Assembly: GCF_001632365.1 (NCBI RefSeq)
Contig: NW_024468519.1
Coordinates: forward strand, 82,662 to 133,360
Direction of reading: 5' to 3'
Length of the DNA: 50,699 nt
From: Laetiporus sulphureus 93-53
Lineage: Eukaryota > Basidiomycota > Agaricomycetes > Polyporales > Laetiporaceae
Shown here in pieces: positions 10,528-21,515 of the stretch; position 1 is the stretch's first letter, and each line of letters starts with the position of its first letter. The notes under the pieces are model-generated. The model did no database searches and had not been told where the DNA came from. It was given only the letters and a program-made list of their open reading frames with translations. The translations under genes and the position numbers were made by a program.

Positions 10528-12919
10528 ATGTCGATGGCTCTACGTTCTGCACCACAACAGCCTGAATATGACTCGGAGAGGGAAAAGGAATGCGAGATAG
10601 CCATCATTCCAACTTCGAGCTTCGATTCGAAGCAAGCATCCGAGCTCGGTGCCTCGGTCGAGCCACTCTCTAGACGGTCCGTTTGGAGAAGGCGGCCTAA
10701 GAGAGACCTGGATGGCCTCGCAACCCAGTTTTCCATGTTCGACGATTCTTTTACCTTGAGCTATATCGTCCTCCGGCCGCATACGAAAATGCGCACAAAT
10801 TCGATCCGAACGCACGGTGGACGTGGCGCGAGGAGACGGTAAGCCTTTGCCATTCAGCTTTCGTCGCCACTTGCGGACCTGCTCCCGACGACCCTTCTTA
10901 CAGCGTTTGGTCCGGAAGATAGACTGCCGTATCATGATCTGGGCGATCATCATGTTCTTCTGCCTGGATCTCGATCGTTCGAACCTCTCTCAAGCAAACA
11001 CCGATAACTTCCTCCAGGACCTCCATATGACAACAGATGACTACAATCTAGGTGACTCATTAGTTCGAGTACGCACCCTAGTTGTTGGCGTGAATGGATG
11101 CTGATAACCGAACCAATGTTAGCTATGTTACCTGATTTCCGAGCTGCCGGCGCAAGTGATCTCCAAGAAAGTTGGCCCGGACATTTGGGTTCCATGTCAA
11201 GTGTGTACAATGTATCCTGTATTTCTTCATTTTTTTCGCTTACGCATTCAGGAGGTTGTTCTCTGGAGTCTTACAGGCCTCGGGCAATTTTGGTTGTCTG
11301 GTCGAAGTTCCTTCCTGGCGACGAGGTAATCATGACCCTCTTACGGGTAAGATGTGTTTGATCATGATCAATCGTACAGGTGTTTGCTCGGCTTGTTGCA
11401 AGGAGGTTTTGTTCCCGATGTCATTCTCTACCTATCATACTTCTACACAACAACCGAACGTAAGTACGTTAACTCCTCATTAATATTGGACGACCAACCA
11501 AAGTGCCGCCGTCTTCCAGTGCCCATTCGTCTTGCATGGTTCTACATGTCCAACTATTTCGCGCAGATTATTGGCGCCTTTCTAGCTACCGGTATTCTGC
11601 GTCTTGATGGAGTGGGAGGCAGGGCCGGATGGCGATACCTCTTCCTCATCGAAGGCCTATTGACGTTATTCGTCGGGCTTGCTACATTTCTTATGATGTC
11701 TCCTGGCCCTACTCAGACGAAGGCTTGGTATCGACCTAACGGATGGTTCACTGAGAGGTATGCCGATGTTTGTGGACTGCCCCAACGCATGTCTGATCGT
11801 TTCTCGCCCAGGGAAGAGATTATCATGGTTAACCGAGTGCTCCGTGATGATCCGACCAAGTCTGACATGCACAACCGCGAAGGACTCGCGCTCACCAGAT
11901 TAATTCAGATCTTGAGGGACTGGAAGATGTGGCCGCTGTATATTCTGGGCTTCACTCACATGAGTAAGGACTATGTGATATGACATCCCGTTGGTGCATC
12001 GCTGACTCACAAGCAGTACCCGTCAACCCTCCACAGACATACCTGACGCTATCGCTCCGCAAACTCGGATTCAACACCGTCCAGGCCAACCTGCTTAGCA
12101 TTCCTTCTACCGTGATCGGTGCGATCAACCTGCTGATCTCGTCGTATCTGAGCGAGACTATCAACAGCCGCATTGGTGCTACGATAATTTTGCAGTTCTG
12201 GGCACTTCCCTTGCTTGTCGCGCTGGAGACTTTTACGAAGAAGACGTCGGATTGGGTGTATTATGCAGTCGTCACCCTGATTACAGGATTTCCCTACGTC
12301 GTGCCTATCCAGGTTGCGTGGACGTCCACAAATTCTGCGAGCGTCAGCACGCGGACGGTGTCGGCATCGATGTGTACCATGTTGATCAACGCAGGAGTGA
12401 TTGTAGCAGTGAGTCCTTGCTCTGCTGTTGCTAGCGTCCAACCGGCTCATATGCCTCACAATCTAATATTTACCGGTCTGACGACGCTGTACGTGGTCTT
12501 GTCCGTTGAAGCTTTGTGATTCAATTCTCATTCGTTCTGCCTTCGGTATAGCTGTTGTGTACGTCTGCTGATTGATCTTGACGCTCGCACCTTCTGACGC
12601 TGCCACAGACAAGCGAGGCAACATGGACCTCATAGCCATAACTTGCATGAACATCTGCCTCTATATCTTTACATTCTTCTTTTATCGTACAATCAACAGA
12701 CGGAGAGACAGAATATGGTACTCAATGACACCTTCAGTAAGAGCAGCTCCTTCTGGCAGCAATTCATTCTAACATCTTTCGCCGAACGATAGGAGCAAGA
12801 GCATTACTTGAAGACTACTGAAGACGAGGTGAGCGCACTTCCACACAGAACGCTTCAAGCATCTCACGCAGCGCTCATTTCAGGGCAACGCAAAGCTGAC
12901 GTTCCGTTTTGCATATTGA
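10528..12919 (+). pseudogene. MFS permease, DAL5-like (copy 2), frameshifted and with a lost splice acceptor
   Basis: Tandem paralogue of the preceding gene. Exons by homology: 10528-10838, 10904-11068, 11123-11200, 11255-11325, 11380-11459, 11520-11757, 11812-11963, 12017-12408, 12462-12488, 12552-12558, 12609-12736, 12793-12828 and 12884-12919. Exons 2 to 13 equal copy 1 in length exactly (165, 78, 71, 80, 238, 152, 392, 27, 7, 128, 36, 36). Two lesions break the reading. In exon 1, after FDDSFT near 10757, one nucleotide is missing relative to copy 1, and the conserved ELYRPPA...FDPNARWTWREE continues in the next frame. Before exon 9 the acceptor dinucleotide at 12460-12461 is AA instead of AG, although SNIYRSDDA is intact. 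Otherwise the transmembrane core is open and well conserved, so decay is recent, or the lesions are sequence errors. Confidence 0.8.
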
Positions 12920-13940
12920 AAGTAATATGAACTTGGTTTTGCTGTGTACATGACCTTGATACGACGTCCTCGCGGGTAAATGATGTACAACAGCGCATGA
13001 ATTGCGGCAAATTCTGGTAGATACATGAGACCCGGACATCGCCTCTAAACCCTATCGCTGCCTCTAATGTGATCTCTCACGATGGCTGCATGGCTCTGCA
13101 ATGCCGATGGCGCTGCGACGTTGGGATCTATTCGAGTTGAACACCTTGTACGTACCTGGGGCATGACACCACACAAGGTAGGTCATCGCATATAAGTTGA
13201 TGAACCTTGTTCGTTCTGCAAGGGAAGTAAGGCACGTTAGTAATCTCGCGCCAAAGGAACATTGGCATGAAGGTATGATAGAATAGTCAGATGGGGTCGA
13301 AATGATCTAATCAAGGTCCGGGCGATCTAAAACACCACGAACATCTTTCAATTCGCGAATGAAGATGTGGATCATCACAACGACATATTGACAAGCAAGG
13401 CGCAGGATTCTAAGCGGAGAGATACTCACATAACAGTAGGCGCTGCAACCAAACATCCCTCATTGTCACCAAGGCGAGATCAATTTACATATGGCCTGCA
13501 GTGAGTTCACCTGCGGTAACAACGGAATGTCAGTATACTACGCATTTCCGTAATTGTCAATAAGGACAGAGCGTCAGAAAGCTAAGCATGTATATAGATT
13601 TTTAACCATTGTGGTTGTCTTCAAGACCAATCGATTTGAACTCATCGTAGAGAGAATGAAGGTGAACAAGACATACCTCATTCACAAGCGCAAGAAGCAA
13701 CTTTTGTGCACGTCATGGGTCTGCAATACGAGAATCGGTAGGCTTTGCTGTCATTAGCTTAACACGGCGCGAGGAGGCAGCTCGAAGGGGCGAGGTCTGA
13801 AAATTCTCAGCGCCTATTTGCAAGAAAACGTGCTCGATTTAGGGCAGGGCAAGACGCGCGACGCGATTGCGAATGAGCGTGCGCGCGGCGACTTCGGGAA
13901 ATATATATCCTGTCGTTCGTTGAGCTCAAGACTGGCGATA
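12920..13940. other. 1 kb intergenic region
   Basis: I see no convincing gene. Short open frames (for example one near 13554-13757) lack a recognisable domain. It separates the permease pair from the EFM3-like gene. Confidence 0.4.
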
Positions 13941-15396
13941 ATGTTAACGGACTCACTACTTGATGTATTGAGGGGCTTCGCTTCGTTATGTCCGTCTCGC
14001 CTGCAACAACCACCGCTGGTCGGCTTCAAAGAATTCCATGACTTCCTCCTGCATTCAATACTGTTGAACCCACATTTCCAGCAATATCCGCCATCCAAGC
14101 AATACCAGGCGTCGTTCTGGAAATGGGCGATAGGCCTCCTCGAGAGACTTGTCACCGAAGAGGTGAGCAGAGGCGGGAATGTCTCGACCCTCGGTAGAGA
14201 GCTGAGCCGTCGCGCAAGGAGGACGAGATTGACGGGCGCATATACGAGCGCATGACGTCTCTCGTAATACGGCCGTCCGTGTAAGTAATCAAAGCAGTCT
14301 TGCCTGGCTTTGGTTGACTTGAACTAGAGGCAAGGTTTCGGGGCTAGATCCTCCGGAGGAGAGCTACGTGACATACATTTGGAAGACGGATCCGTCTGTA
14401 AGCGGGACGCTTGGTCCTGGACTCGCCAATGCTACGCTCATGGAGTCCCGCACCTTGATCGAGAGCGGAACAACTGGCCTGAAGACCTGGACCGCTGCTC
14501 TGGTCCTAGCGCACTATCTCACCGAGCATCCAGGTCAATGGGCTACTGTACATGTCCAAGCGGCGGCTGACATTCTCTGCAGAGCTCATCCGAAAAAAAC
14601 GTATACTAGAACTAGGTAGTGGTGTGGGCTTCTTGGGCATCGTGATTGCGACTCTCCAACTCCATTCCTGCGACAATGAAGTCTCGGGGACGCGGGATGC
14701 TCTATTCTTGACCGATGTCAATGATGCTGTCCTGCGGAGGTGCCAAGAGAACGTGAGACTACCATGTAGTACGTCAAGCTGCTATTATCCTTTACCTTCC
14801 TCTGAAGCATCTCATTGTACGTAGACAGGTCATCTCAGCATGCGAGCGTCGGCTTTCGCTCTCTTGATTGGACCGATGCCATGGATTCTGCGACTAGACC
14901 GGCAGTTCTCTCGGCGTTGTTGTGTGATATGGATCCTGACGTGATCGTCGGTGCCGATGTTGTAAGGTCTCGTTCCACCCATCAACAATTGCGATCTTCG
15001 CTGACGACCATGCGTAGGTGTATGACCCGGATATCATCGCTCCGCTTGTCTGCACGCTATCAACGGCGCTTGAGAGCGGAAAATTAACTGGAAGCGGCGG
15101 TGCTGTGGCCTACATCGCGTTGACCGTGAGAAATGAAGAGACTCTAGCGCTGTTTCTAGAGGCAGCTGGTACGTATAGCAGAGTTGTCTGAATGCGCCGT
15201 GCTCATCGTTTGTTGCGAGTAGAACAGTCATTAGAAGTCCACGAGAGGTGTACGATGACCGGGGAAGGACAAAAATTCGTCCTCAATGCGGGTAATGACC
15301 GACATGTCAAGATTTACGAGATGCGGAAACGGTATGTGCGCGCTACATTAGATGCACCGTTGCGATGTAGGTATCCTAATTGTGGTATACAGATGA
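13941..15396 (+). CDS. EFM3: EFM3/FAM86-type protein-lysine N-methyltransferase
   Basis: Class I SAM-dependent methyltransferase. Family members methylate a lysine of elongation factor 2 in the cytosol. Exons: 13941-14162, 14219-14280, 14328-14533, 14583-14768, 14825-14961, 15018-15168, 15220-15331 and a tiny last exon ending at 15396; about 285 residues. The FAM86 N-terminal region is present (PPSKQYQASFWKWAIGLLERL), followed by the family block ESRTLIESGTTGLKTWTAALVLA, motif I ILELGSGVGFLGI, the acidic motif LTDVNDAVL, SLDWTD, VIVGADVVYDPD and ALTVRNEETLALFLEAA. The start at 13941 fits the family; an in-frame ATG at 13818 would add 41 residues with no support. The final splice (stop around 15394-15396) is the least certain part. 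It converges on WSS1 with 77 bp between stop codons. Confidence 0.88.
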
Positions 15397-15473
15397 CACA
15401 TGAAATCCTGCTAGATCACCCAACCAAACCTATAGCCCACGAAAGTATCGGACAATCCACCACCATCTCCTAC

Positions 15474-16781
15474 TTAACTATGAGCCGTGATGGTGCCGCA
15501 AAAGCTACAACTCCAGAACTCAGGTGGCATGCGCGTCTCGCCGCAGACGCCGCAGGTCCATCCGTTCGTGGAGGCTGATTGACTATTTTCTGGACGACTC
15601 AGTTCACATGCTGCGCATTGTAATGTGAGCGGATCGTTGACGAGCGTGCAGCGCGGGCATGCCCATGTCTCAGTATCCGGAGATGGCACCGAACGCGATG
15701 CACTCGAAGCCATGACTCGTTCCGGGCGTTCCGACGACGATGCGCTCACGCGCTGCCCCTTGCCCTTCCCTCTGTTGGATGACACAGCTGCCTTCGAAGA
15801 GCCGCTTGCGGACGGTGGTTGGCCCACGAAAATAACACCTGGTTCAGGGCTGGGGTCCTGTGTCAAGTCAATAATCGCATCCTCGACGCTCTCCTTCGCT
15901 GCTTTCTCTGCTTCCTTCTGTGCGGCTGCTCCGGATGCGCAAGCCTTCTCATCACGTGCCCGCCTTTCGGCAGCCTGCACCTCTCATCAGAGATCTGTAC
16001 GCCTTTAAGGCCTTCGCAGACAAAACCTACCTCGGCAGCCAGCTCTCGCGGCGACTTATTAATGCGAGGCATCCTGCCTCCCGCGGCACCCAGACGGCCG
16101 CCGCTGCCCAGCACTTTGCTGAGCTGTCTACGCTTCTCTGCCGCCTCGAGTGCTTTCTGCCTGGCTAGGTGTGGCGGGAGGTTGTGCGAGACGTTCGTTC
16201 CCAGTCGACGGCCCGGCGAGAAGAATCCTTCTCCTGCGTAGCCTGATCGCTTCAGGGCATTGTATTCTTCCTCGAGACCAGCCAGGAATTTGTAGAACTT
16301 GTCGTCGTGAGGCCCGTGCACGTTGTGCGTAAGCTAAGAAAAGGAGGGCAACGTTCGTAAAAGCAGGGAAGGAATAATAAGACTCGGTCGTACCTCGTGC
16401 AGCATTGTATGTACTATTGACTCCTCGTCAAGGAAAGTGTCTGGCGCGTACGCGGGCCGTAACCTGAGCAAGATCTTCTGCCCTCCATTAATGTCTGCGT
16501 GATTGACCTCGATGAGTCTGAAATCTCATCGCAATCATCATCGAGCACGTACTCAATCCTATGAGCAGTCAGCTACCCATCCCAGCACAACATGAATCCA
16601 GGGACATACCCATCAAGTTCGGACTATCTGGGAAGAACTCAGCGAGGGCGGGCAACACCCAGCCATGCTTGCGCATGATGGGCTTGACGAGCGAGGCTAC
16701 CCGCTGTAACAGCGTGGCTGCTTGCTCTGCTTTAGGACGGTCCTTCAGATGGGTGAACGACTGGACGAACGTTTGAGACAT
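15474..16781 (-). CDS. WSS1: WSS1-type DNA-protein crosslink repair metalloprotease (WLM domain)
   Basis: SUMO-dependent protease of the SPRTN/Wss1 class, which degrades proteins crosslinked to DNA. Exons on the minus strand: 16610-16781, 16553-16558 (6 nt), 16394-16494, 16031-16333 and 15474-15974; 360 residues. The WLM core contains NLMGLNINGGQKILLRLR and the zinc site HELTHNVHGPH (HExxH plus third His), with an intron falling between E and L. FSPGRRLG after the core resembles a Cdc48-binding SHP box (FxGxGxxLG pattern). The segment AIIDLT and later VIFVG are candidate SUMO-interacting motifs. Two RanBP2-type zinc fingers close the protein (WACPRC...CAAC and WTCGVC...CSFC). Start ATG at 16781. 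The 6-nt exon is required to encode GLN at the conserved site. Confidence 0.93.
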
Positions 16782-17142
16782 GGTGCTGTGAGGAGGGAGG
16801 AGAACGCGAGGCCACTGCGCCTTTTGAGGCGCTGCATTATATGAATCGCGGTCACATGCTCGGGCGTGACTGGACGCGTCAGTTGCGTGCTGACCAAAGC
16901 GTGCCCGAGCTGACGCGTCACGCCTGCTTCCAGAACATAGACATATCGGACCTTAGGAACTAAGTCGATGACTACATGCTGGGATTACACGACGAGATTG
17001 AATGGCAGATGGTATGTAGAGACTAACGAAAAACAGCAAAGCAAAGCAACATGTAGAGAGCATGAACTCAAAACATATCCACGAAAACACACAAAATGAA
17101 TCCCGAATGCGAGACGATATACGTCGATAGCCAGCGGAGAGG
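16782..17142. promoter_or_regulatory. WSS1 upstream region with paired MCB-like sites
   Basis: Two ACGCGT hexamers lie at 16874-16879 and 16913-16918, about 93 and 132 nt upstream of the WSS1 ATG. The second is inside the perfect palindrome TGACGCGTCA. They interleave with an inverted repeat GCTCGGGC (16858-16865) / GCCCGAGC (16903-16910). MCB boxes bind MBF in fungi and drive G1/S expression of replication and repair genes; their role here is inference. The rest, up to the next gene's stop at 17143, shows no gene. Confidence 0.45.
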
Positions 17143-19145
17143 TCAATAATCCACCTTCACCGCAGAGTACACTCGAATGGCCCGCACTTCCGTGAGTTTG
17201 TCGACGCTTTCCTGGTCAAGCTGCAAATGTGTCCAGCTCGGATTAGAGAACGACCGCTCTCGCTCCAAGGATCCAGCATTGATACGAAACAGCGACGTCA
17301 AAGGCGACGCGTCAAGATTTTCTTCATCCATACAGAGACCAGAATGATCCATGGGCCAGTTGAACCGCGGTCGCTTGAAGCTACAGATGTCATTAGTTCG
17401 GCTGCTCTGTGCTCGCGTTGATTAGAACAGCTACCATTCATATTTCCAAAGTATGTCGTTGATATCGTCTTCGGTTAAGGACAGATTGCCGCAGGTATCG
17501 ACTAGGTAATCCATGAGAGCATTCTTGCTGCCCAAGAGAACATGCATATTCTTGCATGCATACATTTCGGTCTCCAGAGGTGAGAACCGAAGCAGCTTTG
17601 ATGTCGGCAAGAGCACGAGACCCGGAGGCTGGTACGGACGATGAGATGCAGCATCAGTGTCGCCATCAAGGAGTTCACGTGGGGGCACCGCAAGGCGAAG
17701 ATGTTGCAATTGCCTTGAGTTTTCGATCCCGAAGACGCGGCCTAAAGCCTCAGCGATGATGTCTTGAGGGTACACGGAGAGACCACGCTCGACGATCATA
17801 TCGGCAAAGATGTCCTCGAGATATGCTGCACTTGATGCATCGGATACTATGTCGTCAGTCGAAGAAGCAGATAATTGAGGACTAGGAGGTAGCGAGACGA
17901 CAGGGTAAATCAGCGCATCGTCAATCAATTCCAATCGTCCTCCTGGGACAAGCACGCGCTTAACCTCCTCAATGACAAAGTCCCAGCGGTCGGAGGGTAT
18001 GCAAAGGTTAAGATTTGCCATCCTGACTAGGTCGAACGTTTTGTCTGGGAATGGCAACCGACATTTGACGCTTCCCCATGCAGGTCAGCTACCGATGACG
18101 AATACGACGACGGCACACGCACAAGTTCCCCCTTTTCCATGTAGTGTTCTTCGGAACATACTCAGCTGTTGTGGGCTTGCGAGAGACGTGTCCGGTCGGA
18201 CTATTGTGCAGATCGAGGATGTCAAGACCGGTGACGCGAGTCCCTGCTGATTTCCATGCCTCGGCTGCGTACAGCACCCAGTGCCCCTCGCCACACCCGA
18301 GGTCGAGGACATTGGAAGGGGACTTCTTTCCATAGTCATGCCAGGATGGTGACTTGTACGGGTTCAGCCGTCGTAGCAGCTTGTAGGTCCAGAAGTCACT
18401 GCTCCTCATAACATCAGTCTCAGGCAATGCAAGTCATGTGGGTATATGCGCACTTGTCCAACATAGCGGGAGAATATGCCAACAGATACGGGACCTCTTG
18501 CGCCGAGTAGGGGTGATGCAGCATTCCCCTCCTCACGACTGTGCGGTTCTTTTCATCGTCAGAGTTCTTGTCGGAATCTTGAAGGACGATGTTCCCATCG
18601 CTCTGTTTTGGAGCGCCGGAAAGACTTCCTTGACTATTCGCAGAGGGAAATATTCCAGACCAGTCGACTACTTCAATCTCTGGTGAGGCGTCTCTTGCGG
18701 TAGAGCTCCGGTGCCAACGTGTGCCATCGTAGCTCTGTCCCAAAGGCCGTTTCCGTCGCAATTTCGGTAGATCGCCAGATGATGCGCGCGAGGGCTTCCC
18801 ACTATGGTCACCGTTCTTCTTTTTCAGCTTCAGGCTGCAGAACGGTATAGGTGCGCTGATCGGCGAGCGGTGTTGAGCCGGTGTGCCTGACGTGCACCGT
18901 TTCCACTGTTTATGCATGCCCTTCACCTTGCCGAGATCACAGCTGTCAAGTCCGCGAGAATCAGACCCGGACTGACGATCGCTATCCGAAGGGGTAGAGC
19001 AACAAGCTGGGCTACCGATCGAGTCTCTGGAGGCCACCTGTGGAGAGTCGAAGCGCTCGGAGAGGGAATGAAGGCATCCCTCTGAGACAGATGCACTTAT
19101 AGGGAGAACTGGACTCCAGGAAAGATTGGTCGCCATCATAGGCAT
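17143..19145 (-). CDS. class I SAM-dependent methyltransferase with long disordered N-terminus
   Basis: Exons: 18454-19145, 18123-18404, 17435-18070 and 17143-17380; 615 residues in a closed frame. The first 220 or so residues are Ser-, Lys- and Asp-rich with no fold that I recognise. Then comes YLLAYSPAML, typical of a fungal methyltransferase family, followed by motif I NVLDLGCGEGHWVLYAA, a post-I acidic residue in TGLDILDL, and FDLVRMANLNLCI with VKRVLVPGGRLELIDD (motifs IV-VI). The C-terminal part carries a second conserved block ending in VYSAVKVDY. The substrate is unknown; similar fungal proteins are annotated only as methyltransferases. The start at 19145 is the first ATG in frame after a stop-rich region, and the true N-terminus could differ. 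Confidence 0.8.
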
Positions 19146-20404
19146 GCTGGATGAAACGCCGTGCGAGATCAGATGAGGCAGTGCGATCGGACGACTTCGC
19201 TGGGTGCCGCGATGGCGGAGTTTGGGCAGTGGAGAACAACGAACAACGATGCAAGAGCGTTGTAGAGCACCCTACGACAAAAAGGGCTGACAGGCAAAAG
19301 GGAAATGGTCCGCATCACAATGTACACACGAGAAGGAAGCTGACCTGTGGCGCATAGTGGCTGACATAGCCGAACGCGGTCTTTGTTTTTCACAGCCTTC
19401 GAGCAGATTGATTATATCGGATAGCTAGGGGGAAAAGCATAAATCGTCAAAAGAAGCAAGAACTGACAATGCGTTGCAAGCATTCAACGCAAGGCTCGCG
19501 AGGGTAGCAGGTGTGTAAGGGCAGTCAACCTTTCCGAATACGCTTAGCAGGCGGAATCGGAATGCATATAAGCGCAGCCGTTCCTGACCGCACTCTCCAA
19601 CAAGTTTCACATCAATGCCTTATGTGCCACATCCGCAGCTTGCCAAGAATCAAAATTGAGGTAAAGTTCTTACAGCACACATCCGAAGAACTATCAGCGT
19701 CGAGAAAGACATACTTGAAACCAGCTCTAATCATCTTTGGCAGGGGGTGGTCCACATGGCTGAAGCATGCGCTGGTGATGATGGTTATTAGAATCTCTCG
19801 GGGTTGAGTGTAGAGCCGCATAAACGCACCTCTGTCATCTCAAACCTCACTCTCCCGACTGCTTCTCCATCTGCAATTGCCAAAAACGATGCCAGTGACG
19901 GATGGCCCACTATAGATGCGAGAGTGTCCCGGTGTTGGTGGGTGAGCCACTCACTGCGGATGTCGATGTCAGCAGCACTTCACGAACAAGTTGCAAGAAC
20001 CGACGAACTATTTGGTCAGGTCGGCATGGCCTAGAAAATTATATCAACGGAGCCGCACGAAGGAGCAGGAACAGTCTGACGTACCGGTACCAGTGTAGCG
20101 AGCATGCACTGTGTGAGGTTCAGGGCGTGAGCTCGTCAGTCATAGCGATATCTCATTAACTGCACTCACAATGCTCGAGCTGTGTGTTGGCTGTGTATCT
20201 GAGCTCCGAAGACTGGGTAAAATAGACTGCTCAGTCAACCCGCAGAGCAGAAGACGAAGTGCTGGGCACTGACCATGGCAAGAGGAAGTAAGAGCGTGCG
20301 TTGATAGCCGAGCCGCGGATGTGAATCTGCCGCCAGATCTCGCCCGATCTACAAAAAGTGAGGGCTAAGCGCCCGCATCGTTCGCCATTCGTGCACGAGC
20401 AAAC
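19146..20404. other. 1.26 kb intergenic region, possible gene relic
   Basis: It lies between two divergently transcribed genes. On the minus strand between about 20040 and 19600 there are short coding-like pieces (for example an open stretch reading RPDQIVRRFLQLVREVLL and another reading LASFLAIADGEAVGRVRFEM) flanked by splice-like signals. I could not join them into an open gene or assign a family. The bases before 20405 form the promoter of the C1D gene. Confidence 0.25.
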
Positions 20405-21515
20405 ATGGACTCAGACCAACTACATACCAAAGTTACGTTATTGAACGACGCCCTCGATGACCTCGAGGCGAAGCTTGAGCCTCTGCTGGCGCAGTCGTTG
20501 CCAGAAACCGTGGTCGGGCTAGAACGCATACAACAAGCAAAGCTGCAAGTTGCTCTGCCGTACCTCGTCTACGACTTAATTTTCAGTGCGTATCCTTCCA
20601 CAGACCCGGGATTCCATTGACCTGAGCATAGTCTATCTCAAAACTAAGGGCGTTGAACCCAAGACGCATCCTGTCGTGGAGGAGTTGGTACGTCCTTGCG
20701 ACGACAGTCCTGAATGATCGGCTTAGTTCGTGCACGCAGGCTCGTATACGACAGTACTTTGACAAAATCAAGGATGCAGAAAACCCTGCAAAGAGTACGC
20801 TCCCTGAAAATCGAACCTCGATGTTCCACCTTGCTCATTCACTACCCTTGCTACTCAGGAACGACGGAGGTAGACAAGGCCGCCGCGAATCGCTTCATCA
20901 AACACGCCATCGCCCAGGTCAAGGCACAACGGCCTCCAGGAGACAACGAAGGCCCTTCACACATTCGCTTCGATGACAGCGGAATCGCATCTGTACCCGT
21001 CAAGGTCACGAGTAAAATGATTGCCCGAGCCCAGTACGAAAAGGAATTGGCAGAGATGGGTAGCGAAGAAGAGGACGACCTCCAAATTATCGACGACGCC
21101 GAAGGTGCTACAAATGAAATCGCAGAAGTAACTCCTCCGAGCATCGGGAAAGGAAAGGCGCGCGCCGTGGACGAAACTGAATCCACTACGTCCGCACCTG
21201 GGCGAAAGCGCAGGCGTCCACAAGTGGACCCATTCGCAGGTTCATCTGCTGCTCCCACAATATTGATTTAATAACTGACATGCGAACCATCCAGGTTACG
21301 GGGACGCGCCAAATGGCGCTACACAATCAGAAGACACATCGAAGCGTAGCAAAACATCGCGCGACCAGTCAACAAGCGACGTCGAGATGGCCAATACAAC
21401 ACCTCAAGACAGCGGCCGCAGTACGCCGCTGTCTGCATCGGAGCAAGCAAAGAAAGAAAGAAAGGCAGCGAAGAGGGCAAGGCAAAGAGTAAAGAAAAGA
21501 CCGTCGAAGACCTAG
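20405..21515 (+). CDS. LRP1: exosome cofactor C1D/LRP1 (Rrp47) family protein
   Basis: Nuclear RNA-binding cofactor of the Rrp6 exosome; its family (Sas10/Utp3/C1D) acts in 3' processing of stable RNAs. Exons: 20405-20585, 20632-20687, 20740-20794, 20859-21239 and 21295-21515; 297 residues. The N-terminal helical C1D domain contains LPYLVYDLIFIYLKTKG, HPVVEELARIRQYFDKIKD, the NPAKR turn and AAANRFIKHAI. The middle is acidic (GSEEEDDLQIIDD). The tail is Lys/Arg-rich (KKERKAAKRARQR), suited to RNA binding and nuclear import. All introns are GT-AG and 45-65 nt. It is convergent with the F-box gene, with 239 bp between stops. Confidence 0.9.

Noticed and set aside
13554..13757. 67-codon open frame in the spacer before EFM3
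   Set aside because: No family resemblance, no splice partners, and a length expected by chance.
19600..19920. possible cyclophilin-like gene (IADGEAVGRVRFEM and later KNFTSI on the minus strand)
   Set aside because: The match is short, key cyclophilin blocks are missing and no open spliced frame could be built.
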